In this document: positions 41,125 through 51,715 of the stretch, piece by piece | Layout of the letters: every line of letters starts with the position of its first letter | Numbering within the stretch: the stretch's first letter is position 1 | NCBI GenBank assembly: GCA_022826245.1 | Contig: JAJDVG010000055.1 | Span: 16,882-80,881 of the forward strand | DNA from: Gammaproteobacteria bacterium | GTDB lineage: Bacteria > Pseudomonadota > Gammaproteobacteria > Steroidobacterales > Rariloculaceae | Length of the DNA stretch: 64,000 bases | Direction of reading: 5' to 3' | Notes under the pieces: model-generated | Seen by the model: the letters and a program-made list of their open reading frames with translations, nothing else | Told to the model about the DNA's origin: nothing | Database searches by the model: none | Program-made: the position numbers and the translations under genes

Positions 41125-41140
41125 TGGCACGAATACTGCA
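41125..41140 (+). promoter_or_regulatory. Sigma54 (-24/-12) promoter motif TGGCACGAATACTGCA
   Basis: GG (41126-41127) and GC (41138-41139) with the required 10-nt spacing; close to consensus TGGCAC-N5-TTGC. Confidence 0.75.
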
Positions 41141-41190
41141 TTCAGGCAGTCGTTCGATCCGACACGTGCTGCATCAGGAGGAAGCGTGCC

Positions 41191-42197
<1,007 letters not shown>

Positions 42198-42217
42198 CTG
42201 ACTGGAGGACAATCAAG

Positions 42218-43525
42218 ATGAAGTTCAATATCAGCAAAAAAGGATTCGCGCTCGGCGCCGGGTCGCTGCTCGCAACCGTTGCGCCGGGACTCGCCCTGGC
42301 GCAGGACGAACTCAATTCGGGCGACACCGCCTGGATGCTCACGGCCACGGCGCTCGTACTGTTCATGACGATCCCGGGTCTGTCGCTTTTCTACGCGGGC
42401 ATGGTGCGCGCGAAGAATGCGCTTTCGGTCATGATGCAGTGTTTCGCCATCACCTGCCTGATGACCGTGCTCTGGGCGCTCTACGTCTATAGCCTCGCGT
42501 TCGGAAACGACATCGGCGGCGTGATCGGCGACCTCAGCAAGGTATTCATGTCGGGCGTGGGAGTCGATGTCGTCAGCGGCACGATCCCGGAGACCGTCTT
42601 CTCGATCTTCCAGCTCACGTTCGCGGTCATCACGCCGGCGCTAATCGTCGGCGCATTCGCCGAACGCATGAAGTTCTCGGCGATGCTCTGGTTCATGACG
42701 CTTTGGGTCACGATCGTCTACGCGCCCATCGCGCACTGGGTCTGGGGCGGCGGCTGGCTCGGCGGTCTCGGCGTACTCGACTTCGCCGGCGGCACGGTCG
42801 TTCATATCAATGCCGGCGTTGCGGGCCTCGTCGCCGCAATCGTCCTCGGCAAGCGCCGCGGCTATCCGCGCACGGCGATGAAGCCGAGCAACCTCGTACT
42901 CACGATGGTCGGCGCGGGCATGCTCTGGGTGGGCTGGTTCGGATTCAATGCCGGCAGCGAACTCGCGGCCGACGGCGTGGCCGGCATGGCCATGGCCGTC
43001 ACCCAGATCGCAACCGCCGCGGCGGCGCTGACCTGGATGTTCCTCGAGTGGTTCAACCACGGCAAGCCGAGTGCCCTCGGCCTGGTGTCGGGCGCGGTCG
43101 CGGGCCTCGTCGCGATCACGCCGGCTTCCGGCTTCGTCGGTCCCATGGGCGCGCTCGTCATCGGCGCTGCGTCCGGGCTGCTGTGCTATCTCGCGGTCGT
43201 CAAGGTCAAGCATGCGCTCGGCTACGATGACTCTCTCGACGCCTTTGGCGTACACGGCATCGGCGGCATCGTCGGCGCGATCCTGACGGGTGTGTTCGTC
43301 GACGCCGGCCTCGGCGGCGCCGGTCTCGCCGAAGGCGCGACGATCGTTAGTCAGGTCGGTCTGCAGATTGTCGGCGTCGTGGCGACGATCATCTACTGCG
43401 GTGTCGTCAGCTTCATCCTCCTCAAGATCGTCGACGCGGTGATCGGACTTCGCGTCAGCGAGGAAGAAGAGGAAGAAGGCCTCGACCTCGTGCTGCACGA
43501 CGAGCAGGGTTATAACCTCACTTGA
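42218..43525 (+). CDS. amtB: Ammonium transporter
   Basis: PGLSLFYAGMVRAKNALSVMMQC; DFAGGTVVHINAGVAGL; HGIGGIVGAILTG. Confidence 0.95.
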   Translation: MKFNISKKGFALGAGSLLATVAPGLALAQDELNSGDTAWMLTATALVLFMTIPGLSLFYAGMVRAKNALSVMMQCFAITCLMTVLWALYVYSLAFGNDIGGVIGDLSKVFMSGVGVDVVSGTIPETVFSIFQLTFAVITPALIVGAFAERMKFSAMLWFMTLWVTIVYAPIAHWVWGGGWLGGLGVLDFAGGTVVHINAGVAGLVAAIVLGKRRGYPRTAMKPSNLVLTMVGAGMLWVGWFGFNAGSELAADGVAGMAMAVTQIATAAAALTWMFLEWFNHGKPSALGLVSGAVAGLVAITPASGFVGPMGALVIGAASGLLCYLAVVKVKHALGYDDSLDAFGVHGIGGIVGAILTGVFVDAGLGGAGLAEGATIVSQVGLQIVGVVATIIYCGVVSFILLKIVDAVIGLRVSEEEEEEGLDLVLHDEQGYNLT

Positions 43526-43570
43526 TGGGGCCTCACCTGATGGGCCTGGCCTGATTGGTTTGTGCGCTCC

Positions 43571-43602
43571 GGCCGGCGAGCCGTCCCCGACGGCCGCCGG
43601 CC
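43571..43602. repeat. Hairpin GGCCGGC-GA-GCCGTC-CCC-GACGGC-C-GCCGGCC
   Basis: Inverted repeat read directly downstream of amtB. Confidence 0.75.
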
Positions 43603-43622
43603 TACTCCCTCGCACTCCTCCT

Positions 43623-43650
43623 GGCGCCACTTCGGTGGCGCCCTTTTTTT
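43623..43650 (+). terminator. Intrinsic terminator downstream of amtB
   Basis: GGCGCCAC-TTCG-GTGGCGCC followed by CTTTTTTT. Confidence 0.95.
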
Positions 43651-43676
43651 GGTGCACGGCCGACTTTTTCGTGGCC

Positions 43677-43820
43677 GGGGCGCATTCGCATACCACCTGT
43701 TCGAGCTCAATCTCGCCGCGCCGTCCTGGCGCGGCTCGAATCGGCGGCGCGTCGCTCTGCGCCATCCATGGCCCGCTCCGCGCCGACGACGCTCGAACAG
43801 GTGGTATGCGAACGCGCCCC
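43677..43820. repeat. Palindromic repeat family B, copy 1 (144 bp, 30-bp outer arms, nested hairpins)
   Basis: GGGGCGCATTCGCATACCACCTGTTCGAGC (43677-43706) vs GCTCGAACAGGTGGTATGCGAACGCGCCCC (43791-43820): 29/30 complementary. Confidence 0.9.
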
Positions 43821-43846
43821 TACGCTCATCGTGCTCCGGTTACAGG

Positions 43847-44608
43847 TCAGAGCCGCTGGCCGCCGTCGATCTCGATGACCCGGCCGTTGACGTAGTCGTT
43901 CTCGATGATGTACGCGGCGGCGTGGGCTATTTCCTCGGGCCGGCCGATCCGGCCGACCGGGATCGACGCAGCCATTTTCTCGAGGATTTCGGGCTTCATC
44001 GCCTCGAGGATTTCCGTCTTGATGAACCCCGGTGCGATCGCGTTGGCGCGGATTCCATGGCGCGCGAGTTCCTTCGCCCAGACGACGGTCAGCGCGGCGA
44101 CCCCGGCCTTGGCGGCGGAGTAATTGCTTTGCCCGAAGTTTCCATGCCGCGAGATGCTCGAAATGTTGATGATGCACCCGCGGTTGCCGAGGCGGATCAT
44201 CTGCGCGGCGGCTTCGCGTCCACAGAGGAACACGCCGGTCAGGTTCACGTCGATCACGGCCTGCCAGTCGCCGAGCGAGAGCTTGTCGACGACCTCGCCG
44301 TCACGCGCCTTGACGAGCAGCGCGTCGCGCAGGATGCCCGCGTTGGCGATCGAGACGTCGAGGCTGCCGAAATCCCGCACGGTACGTTCGTAGACTCCCG
44401 CGACCTCGTCTTCGCTCGCGACATTTGCCGCATAGCTGCGCGCCTCGATACCCGACGGCGCGCACCGCGACCGCGTTTCCTCGAGTTTGTCCGCGTCGAC
44501 ATCGACGAGCGCGATGTTGGCGCCCTTCTCCGCGAGACCGACGGCCATCGCCGCGCCGAGACCCCGGCCGGCGCCCGTGATCAGTACGGTCTTTCCGCTC
44601 AATTCCAT
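43847..44608 (-). CDS. SDR family oxidoreductase (FabG-like)
   Basis: [43 protein letters not shown]. Confidence 0.9.
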   Translation of the reverse strand: MELSGKTVLITGAGRGLGAAMAVGLAEKGANIALVDVDADKLEETRSRCAPSGIEARSYAANVASEDEVAGVYERTVRDFGSLDVSIANAGILRDALLVKARDGEVVDKLSLGDWQAVIDVNLTGVFLCGREAAAQMIRLGNRGCIINISSISRHGNFGQSNYSAAKAGVAALTVVWAKELARHGIRANAIAPGFIKTEILEAMKPEILEKMAASIPVGRIGRPEEIAHAAAYIIENDYVNGRVIEIDGGQRL

Positions 44609-44674
44609 CGATCGATACTCCGGTGTGCTGCTTGCTGACTAACGTCGATTCCCCGTTGCCCGTCAAGGCGGCTC

Positions 44675-46156
44675 TCAGGGCAGACTGCGCGTCTTGACGA
44701 CCCGTCCTTCTTCGATGACGAGTTCATGCGTGAAGCGCGTCCGGATGTCGCTATGGTGTGACGCGCAAACGAGCTGGGCGCCGGCGGCGACGAACGCGCC
44801 GAGCTCGGTGCGCACGATCTCGCGGCTGAGCTCGTCGAGACCTTCGAACGGCTCGTCGAGCAGCAGAACACGCGGCTCGTTGACCAGCATGCGCGCGAGC
44901 AGCGTTCTTCTGAGCTGACCGTACGACAGGGTCGAGAGCGGCCGCGCCGCGAAATCGCTGAGAGAGAAGCGCTCGAGCGACCGGACCGTTGTCTTTTCCT
45001 CGTCAGCGGTGAGAGGCCGTATGAGTCCCACGCTCGATGCGAAGCCCGAGGCGATGCAGTCGCGCACGGTCGACGGGAAACGGTACGCCGCCTGCAACTC
45101 CGCCGAAATGAAACCGACCTGGCGCCGCAGGTCCCAGACGTTGCGCGGGTCGCCGAGCCCGGGCCAGCGGACCGCGCCGCCGAGCGCCGGCCGCAACTGG
45201 CCGTACAGGAGCTTGAGGAAAGTGCTCTTGCCGGCGCCGTTCGCTCCGCGTACGAGCCAGTGCTCGCTACGTTCGAGCCGCCAGCGGACGTCGTTCAGCA
45301 CGCGTCGGTGTCCGAGCCAGACGTCCGCGTCGAGGATCTCGATCAGCGGTCCGCAGCTTCGGGCGCGATCGGCGCGCGCACCGTCGGACCGCTTCGAACC
45401 GCCCGGTTCCGCCTGCGTCCGGGCTGGTGGCCCCGAACCCGTCACAGTGGCGCTCCGATTCGTCACGCGTTTGACGATGCAACCATCGTCGAGGTGAAGC
45501 ACGCGGCTCGCAACCGAAGGCAGATCGGTCGCGGCATGTGCGGTCGCGACAACCGTGGTGTGCTGTGCAGCCCGGGCGATGAGTTCGTCGAGGACGGCTC
45601 GGGAACGCCGGTCGAGGCCGCCCGCGGGCTCGTCGAGCAGCAGTATCGATGGCCGGAACGCCATGCTTCTTGCGATCAGTACGCGCCGCTGCTCGCCGCG
45701 CGACAGCTCCAGAAACGGCCGTCCGGCAAGCGCTCCGAGTCCGAACTCGCGCATCACGGCCCGGGCGCGGATCCGCTCACCCGGCATCGCCTGCTTGCGC
45801 GGCACGTCCTGCCTGAAGATCCCGGACAGGACGACATCGAGTGCCGAGAAGTTCCAGCCCCATTTTTCGTAGCGGTCCTGAAGCTCGGGGCCGACGAAAG
45901 CGGTCCGGCGCCTGGCCTCGACGGCGTCCCGATGCGTATGTCCGTCGAACGTGTAGCGCCGCGTCCCTGCGCCGGGCGCGGGCCACAGCGTCCCCGCAAC
46001 GAGGCCGAGCAGACTCGACTTGCCGCTGCCGTTGGGTCCGACGATGCCCCAGTGCCTGCCTTCGACGAGTTCCCAGTCGAGCCCGCTCAGCACCGTCGTA
46101 CCGCCGATCTTCACGTCGACGTTGTCGAGCGACAGCAGCGGTGTTCGAGCGCGCAA
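44675..46156 (-). CDS. Double-ATPase ABC transporter ATP-binding protein (ModF-like)
   Basis: Two Walker A motifs (GPNGSGKSS, GANGAGKST) and two signature/Walker B regions. Confidence 0.85.
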   Translation of the reverse strand: MRARTPLLSLDNVDVKIGGTTVLSGLDWELVEGRHWGIVGPNGSGKSSLLGLVAGTLWPAPGAGTRRYTFDGHTHRDAVEARRRTAFVGPELQDRYEKWGWNFSALDVVLSGIFRQDVPRKQAMPGERIRARAVMREFGLGALAGRPFLELSRGEQRRVLIARSMAFRPSILLLDEPAGGLDRRSRAVLDELIARAAQHTTVVATAHAATDLPSVASRVLHLDDGCIVKRVTNRSATVTGSGPPARTQAEPGGSKRSDGARADRARSCGPLIEILDADVWLGHRRVLNDVRWRLERSEHWLVRGANGAGKSTFLKLLYGQLRPALGGAVRWPGLGDPRNVWDLRRQVGFISAELQAAYRFPSTVRDCIASGFASSVGLIRPLTADEEKTTVRSLERFSLSDFAARPLSTLSYGQLRRTLLARMLVNEPRVLLLDEPFEGLDELSREIVRTELGAFVAAGAQLVCASHHSDIRTRFTHELVIEEGRVVKTRSLP

Positions 46157-46321
46157 CGCCTGGCTCCGGTGGCCCGTGCAAAGGGGGCGAGTACCTTATC
46201 ACCAAGCCGTCGGCGGTCCCATGCCGCCGCACGCTTTCGCCGTCAACGGCGTACGAAGGCTGCCGCGGCGTCGTGTCCCGTGCTTGCCCGCCTGCCCCCG
46301 TGCTGGTATTGGTCATCGCTT

Positions 46322-47326
46322 ATGAGCAGCATCGTGCCAACCGTCGGCGATGTCATGGAGGCGCGGGCGCGCCTGAAGCACTGGCTGGCGCCGACGCCGA
46401 CGCTGGAGTCGGCCGCGCTCAACGAACGGGCCGGGACGCGGGTGCTCGTCAAGGCCGAATGCCTGCAGCACAGCGGCAGCTTCAAGATTCGCGGCGCCCT
46501 GAACCGCCTGCTGCTGCTTGGCCAGAGTCAGCGCAACGCGGGCGTGGTCGCGTATTCATCGGGCAATCACGGCCTCGCCGTCGCGCTTGCGGCCCACTGG
46601 CTGGCCGTGCCCGCGACGATCGTCATGCCGCGCGATGCACCCGAGATCAAGCGCCGGAGCGTGCGCCGACTCGGAGCCGAGATCGTGCTTTTCGATCGCT
46701 ATTCGGACGACCGCGAGCAGATCGCCGCCGCCATCGCGGGCGAACGCGGCGCCGCGCTCGTCCCGCCATTCGACCATCCCGATGTCGTCGCCGGCCAGGG
46801 GACGCTGGGTTTCGAGCTTGCCGCCGAGGCGCAGGCGCGCAAGCTTGAGCTGTCCGCGGCACTCATACCGTGCGGCGGCGGCGGCCTGATCGCCGGCTGC
46901 GCGCTGGCGCTCAAGACGATTTTCGCGAACTGCGCGATTCATGCGGTGGAACCTGAAGGCTATGACGACACCGCGCGTTCGCTCGCCGCCGGCAGCCGCC
47001 GGCAGCTCGACGCGATGCCCGCCACGCTCTGCGACGGCCTGATGGTTGCCACGCCCGGTGCGATCAGCTTCGCGATCAACAAGGAACTGCTGGCCGGGGC
47101 GCTCACCGTAAGCGACGAGGAGGTGCTCGCCGCGATCGCTCTTGCCGCCCGCCACCTGAAGCTCGTCGTCGAACCGTCAGGCGCGGTGGCGCTGGCGGCG
47201 GCGCTGCGGCGCTCGCACTCGGAGCACTCGTGTATCGGCGTCGTGGTTTCGGGCGGCAACGTCGATCCGGACGTGCTGGTCCGCGCCCTGTCCGCAGATC
47301 GGGATGCCGCTCGGAGCGACGGATGA
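46322..47326 (+). CDS. PLP-dependent threonine/serine dehydratase
   Basis: ECLQHSGSFKIRGALNRL; AYSSGNHGLAVALAA; PCGGGGLIAGCALA. Confidence 0.9.
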   Translation: MSSIVPTVGDVMEARARLKHWLAPTPTLESAALNERAGTRVLVKAECLQHSGSFKIRGALNRLLLLGQSQRNAGVVAYSSGNHGLAVALAAHWLAVPATIVMPRDAPEIKRRSVRRLGAEIVLFDRYSDDREQIAAAIAGERGAALVPPFDHPDVVAGQGTLGFELAAEAQARKLELSAALIPCGGGGLIAGCALALKTIFANCAIHAVEPEGYDDTARSLAAGSRRQLDAMPATLCDGLMVATPGAISFAINKELLAGALTVSDEEVLAAIALAARHLKLVVEPSGAVALAAALRRSHSEHSCIGVVVSGGNVDPDVLVRALSADRDAARSDG

Positions 47327-47446
47327 GCGCCGGTTTCAGGCCGCGGATGCCGGCGGCGACAGGCGCCGGCCTGCCGCCGCAAGCGTAAATCGCCCATAAT
47401 AGCGCCACGCCGTGTCCCGAGACCGGCGTTCAAAGTATGGTTCCTG

Positions 47447-50400
47447 ATGCAGTTACGCCAGATCGATCGCCTGGACGAGTGCTATAGGCTTCGCTCGGGC
47501 ACACTATTTCTGACGGGGCTGCAGGCGTTGGTCAGGGTGCTGCTGACGCAGCGCCAGCGCGACGAACGCGAAAACCTCAATACCGCGGGCTTCGTCTCGG
47601 GCTATCGCGGCTCGCCGCTCGGCGGGCTCGACCGGGAGCTGTGGCGCGCCCGTCCGTATCTGGATTCCGCGCACATCAGGTTCGAGCCAGGGCTCAACGA
47701 GGATCTCGCCGCAACCTCCATCTGGGGCGCCCAGCAGGCGAACCTGTTTCCCGGCGCCCGCTACGACGGCGTGTTCTCCCTCTGGTACGGCAAGGGTCCG
47801 GGCGTCGACCGCTCCGGCGACGCGTTCAAGCACGGCAATTCGGCCGGCACTTCGCGGCACGGCGGAGTGCTCGTGGCTGCCGGCGACGACCACACATGCA
47901 AGTCGTCATCGCTGCCGCACCAGAGCGAATACGCCTTCATCGATGCGATGATGCCCGTGCTCAACCCGGCCGACGTGCAGGAACTGCTCGACTACGGGCT
48001 GTACGGCTTCGCGCTGTCGCGCTTCAGCGGTTGCTGGGTCGGACTCAAGGTGACTCAGGAGACGGCCGACGCAACGCAGACGGTGTCGAGCGATCCGGAC
48101 GCGCTCAGGATCGTCACGCCCGATTTCCAGATGCCGGCGGGCGGACTCAACATTCGCTGGCCCGACCCGCCGAACGATCAGGAGTACCGCCTGCAGCGCC
48201 ACAAGCTCAGGGCCGCCCTGGCCTTCGTGCGAGCCAACGGCCTCAACCACGTCGCGATCGATTCGAGCCGGCCGCGGCTCGGCATCGTGACGACCGGCAA
48301 GGCGCACCTCGATGCGCTGCAGGCGCTCGAGGATCTCGGCATCAGCCGCCGCCTGGCCGGCGAAATCGGCATCAAGCTCTTCAAGGTGGGCATGAGCTGG
48401 CCGCTCGAACCGCAGGGTATCCGGGAATTCGCCGAAGGCCTCGACGAGATCATCGTCGTCGAGGAGAAACGCGGCGTCATCGAAAACCAGATCAAGGCGC
48501 AGCTATACAACTGGCAGGCGAAACTGCGCCCGCTGATCATCGGCAAACAGGACGAGCACGGCGAATGGATCCTGCCTTCGACGGGCGAACTCACGCCAGC
48601 GCGGATCGCTCGAGTGCTCGCGCGGCGCATGCAGCGGTTCCATTCGAGTACCGACGTCGACGCGCGCGTGCGCTTTCTCGAGGAACAGGAGCGCAACCTC
48701 GCACTCATCGACGGCGACGACGTCAAGCGGATGCCGCACTTCTGCTCCGGCTGCCCGCACAACACGTCAACGCTCATCCCGGAAGGCAGCCTTGCCGTCG
48801 GCGGGATCGGCTGCCATTTCATGGCCGCGTGGATGGATCGCGACAACGTGACGTACACGCAGATGGGTGGCGAAGGCGCGACCTGGATCGGGCAGGCGCC
48901 GTTCACTGAGACCGAGCACGTCTTCCAGAATCTCGGCGACGGCACCTACGCGCACTCGGGCATCCTCGCCATCCGCGCCGCCGTCGCGGCCAATGTCAAC
49001 ATCACCTACAAGATTCTCTTCAACGATGCGGTCGCGATGACCGGCGGGCAGCCCGTCGAGGGCAATCTCACGGTCGCGCGGGTCGCTCATCAGTTGGCCG
49101 CCGAAGGCGTCGACCCTATCGTCGTCGTCAGCAACGAGCCCGACAGCCACGACCGCCAATCGGGCCTGCCCGACGGCGTCGACGTGCATCACCGCCGCAA
49201 GCTCGACGGCCTCCAGCGGGCGCTGCGCGAACGCAAGGGCGTGTCGGCGCTGATCTACGACCAGACCTGCGCGGCGGAACTGCGCCGCATGCGCAAGAAG
49301 AATGTCGTGGAGGCGCCGAACCGGCGCGTCGTGATCAACGAACTGGTCTGCGAAGGCTGCGGCGACTGCAACACGATCTCGAATTGCCTGTCCGTCACCG
49401 CGGTCGAGACCGAGTTCGGCCGCAAGCGGACGATCAATCAATCCTCGTGCAACTACGACTTCAGTTGCCTGGAAGGCTTCTGCCCGAGCTTCGTCACGGT
49501 CGAGGGCGCCACCCATGCCCCCGCAAGACCGCTCGCATCGGAAACCGTGCCGAGCCTTCCGGAGCCGACGACAGCGGAACTCGGCACGGCATACAACATC
49601 CTGATCGCCGGCATCGGCGGCACGGGCGTCGTGACGGCCAGCGGCCTGATCGGGCTCGCGGCCCATCTCGAAGGCAAGGTCGTGCTCCAGCTCGATCAGA
49701 CGGGGCTCGCGCAGAAGTTCGGCGCGGTGCTCTCGCACCTGCGGATCGCCGCCGATCGCGAACGCGTTCACGGGATGCGCATTCCGGCCGGCCAGGTGGA
49801 TCTGCTGCTCGGCTCGGACCTCGTCGTCGCCGCGGAACACGAGTCGCTGTCGATGCTCTCGCCCGAACGCTCCGCCGTCATCGTCAACACGCACGAGGAA
49901 ATGCCGCCCCGTTTCATACGCGAGCGCGATTTCGCGTTTCCCGGCCAACGCCTGCTCGCGGAACTGCGCAGCCACAGCCAGTCCGAAAGGCTCTCGACGC
50001 TCGACGCAACACGGCTCGCTTCGGCACTGCTGGGCGACAGCATCGCGGCAAACGTCTTCATGCTCGGCTTCGCGTTCCAGAGCGGCCTGTTGCCGCTCTC
50101 GAGCGACTCCCTGTACCGCGCGCTCGAACTGTACGGAGTCAACGTCGAGGAGAACAAGCGGGCATTCGACTGGGGGCGGTTCACCGCGGAGAGCCCCGAC
50201 GAAGTCGAGCGAATGGCCGGCGGCATCGACGGCCGCGCGGACCATGCGCACACGCTGGCCGAAGTGATCGACCGCCGCAGGGAGTTCCTCGAGGGCTACC
50301 AGGACCGCGCGTATGCCGAGCGCTACACGAGCCGCGTGCAACGCATCGTCGAGCTCGAACAGAAACTTCGTCCGGGCAGCACGGCGCTCGCCGACGCGGT

Positions 50401-50929
50401 TGCCCGAAGCTACTTCAAGCTGCTTGCCTACAAGGACGAGTACGAGGTCGCGAGGCTGTACACGCAGACGGACTTCATCGCCGGTCTGCGCAAGGAGTTC
50501 GGCGATTCGTTCCGGCTCGGCTTTCACATGTCGCCGCCGCTCATCGCCGGCCGCGACGCGGACACCGGCAGGCCGCGGAAGTACCGTCTGGGAGGCTGGG
50601 TGCTGCCGCTGTTCCGGGTGCTGGCAAGGCTCAAGGGATTGCGCGGCACGAAATTCGACGTCTTCGGCTACAGCAGCGAGCGGCGTCTCGAACGCCGTCT
50701 CATCGCGGACTACGAAGCGTTGCTCGACAGGTTCGAAGCCGAACTCGATGAGCGCCGGCTCGATCTCGCGACCGAACTCGCGACACTGCCGCAGTCCATC
50801 CGCGGCTTCGGCCCGATCAAGGACGCCGCGGTCAAGCAATTCGAGAGCGTGCGCGATGCGCGGCTCGCGTGCTGGGTCGAGCGGTCCGACGCGAGCGACG
50901 AAACCACGCCGACGGCAAGCGCTGCGTAA
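47447..50929 (+). CDS. Indolepyruvate ferredoxin oxidoreductase family protein, single chain (1160 aa)
   Basis: SGYRGSPLGGLDRELWRA; CSGCPHNTSTLIPEGS; CEGCGDCNTISNC; GIGGTGVVTASGLIGLAAHLEGK. Confidence 0.92.
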   Translation: MQLRQIDRLDECYRLRSGTLFLTGLQALVRVLLTQRQRDERENLNTAGFVSGYRGSPLGGLDRELWRARPYLDSAHIRFEPGLNEDLAATSIWGAQQANLFPGARYDGVFSLWYGKGPGVDRSGDAFKHGNSAGTSRHGGVLVAAGDDHTCKSSSLPHQSEYAFIDAMMPVLNPADVQELLDYGLYGFALSRFSGCWVGLKVTQETADATQTVSSDPDALRIVTPDFQMPAGGLNIRWPDPPNDQEYRLQRHKLRAALAFVRANGLNHVAIDSSRPRLGIVTTGKAHLDALQALEDLGISRRLAGEIGIKLFKVGMSWPLEPQGIREFAEGLDEIIVVEEKRGVIENQIKAQLYNWQAKLRPLIIGKQDEHGEWILPSTGELTPARIARVLARRMQRFHSSTDVDARVRFLEEQERNLALIDGDDVKRMPHFCSGCPHNTSTLIPEGSLAVGGIGCHFMAAWMDRDNVTYTQMGGEGATWIGQAPFTETEHVFQNLGDGTYAHSGILAIRAAVAANVNITYKILFNDAVAMTGGQPVEGNLTVARVAHQLAAEGVDPIVVVSNEPDSHDRQSGLPDGVDVHHRRKLDGLQRALRERKGVSALIYDQTCAAELRRMRKKNVVEAPNRRVVINELVCEGCGDCNTISNCLSVTAVETEFGRKRTINQSSCNYDFSCLEGFCPSFVTVEGATHAPARPLASETVPSLPEPTTAELGTAYNILIAGIGGTGVVTASGLIGLAAHLEGKVVLQLDQTGLAQKFGAVLSHLRIAADRERVHGMRIPAGQVDLLLGSDLVVAAEHESLSMLSPERSAVIVNTHEEMPPRFIRERDFAFPGQRLLAELRSHSQSERLSTLDATRLASALLGDSIAANVFMLGFAFQSGLLPLSSDSLYRALELYGVNVEENKRAFDWGRFTAESPDEVERMAGGIDGRADHAHTLAEVIDRRREFLEGYQDRAYAERYTSRVQRIVELEQKLRPGSTALADAVARSYFKLLAYKDEYEVARLYTQTDFIAGLRKEFGDSFRLGFHMSPPLIAGRDADTGRPRKYRLGGWVLPLFRVLARLKGLRGTKFDVFGYSSERRLERRLIADYEALLDRFEAELDERRLDLATELATLPQSIRGFGPIKDAAVKQFESVRDARLACWVERSDASDETTPTASAA

Positions 50930-50940
50930 CTTCCGGCTGT

Positions 50941-51132
50941 GCCGGGAGGCGGACTACCGGTTGCTTGAGACATCGGTACGTGCGTTCAGGCAGGCTCGGC
51001 GTGCGCGGCGTCGCGATGTTGCGGGGAGGCGTACGACGGGCCGCTTGAAACACGCCGTGAATACATCCATGTAGGCTCCGCGCGCGCATCCCTGCGCGCG
51101 AGGGTTTCAAGCGGCCCGTCGTACACCTCCCC
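50941..51132. repeat. Palindromic repeat family A, copy 2: one degenerate 80-bp half-unit (50941) plus 110-bp nested palindrome (51023-51132)
   Basis: GGGGAGGCGTACGACGGGCCGCTTGAAAC (51023-51051) vs GTTTCAAGCGGCCCGTCGTACACCTCCCC (51104-51132): 28/29 complementary; half-unit spacing 80 bp. Confidence 0.9.
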
Positions 51133-51186
51133 TTGGCTCGTCGCGGATTGGGACCGGTGGTTGTGACGCGAGTGGTGGGGTGTGGG

Positions 51187-51528
51187 TTATCGCCTGCGGC
51201 GCGCCTCCTCGGCGGTTGCGCAGCGGATGCAGCGGTCGGCGAAGGGGTAGGCCTCGAGTCGCGCCATCGGGATCTCCTCGCCGCAATCGGCGCAAGTCCC
51301 ATAGGCGCCGTTCTTGATCTGATCGAGCGCCTTGGCGATCTTGCTGAGCTCGATCCGCGCTTCGTTGCCGAGCGCGTCGACGACTTCGGCATTCTCCAGT
51401 TCCTGAGCCTGCTCCTGGGAGTCGGCGCTGCGTCCGGCCGTGAGGTTCTTCTTGATACGAGCGAGACGAACCGTGACCTCGTCGCGCTTCGCGATCAGGG
51501 TGCGCTCAATGTCCGCAAACTGGTCCAT
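51187..51528 (-). CDS. DksA/TraR family C4-type zinc finger protein
   Basis: YGTCADCGEEIPMARLEAYPFADRCIRCA. Confidence 0.92.
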   Translation of the reverse strand: MDQFADIERTLIAKRDEVTVRLARIKKNLTAGRSADSQEQAQELENAEVVDALGNEARIELSKIAKALDQIKNGAYGTCADCGEEIPMARLEAYPFADRCIRCATAEEARRRR

Positions 51529-51715
51529 CGAAGTCGGTCTCCATACTCTGCGCAACCGCGCGAGGCGCCGCAGCCGTCGCTTGGCGCCCGGCGCCGCGCG
51601 GGCATTGCGCAACCCGTGCTGGCATCGCGCCGTACCTGCTGGTACCGTGGCCGCAGCGCCACGAGTCCAGCATAGCGCCTCTTGCAGGGCGACCCAACTT
51701 TCACGAAGCGTAACC

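Noticed and set aside
48767-50839. 690-aa minus-strand ORF
   Set aside because: Antisense to the indolepyruvate ferredoxin oxidoreductase gene; shadow ORF.
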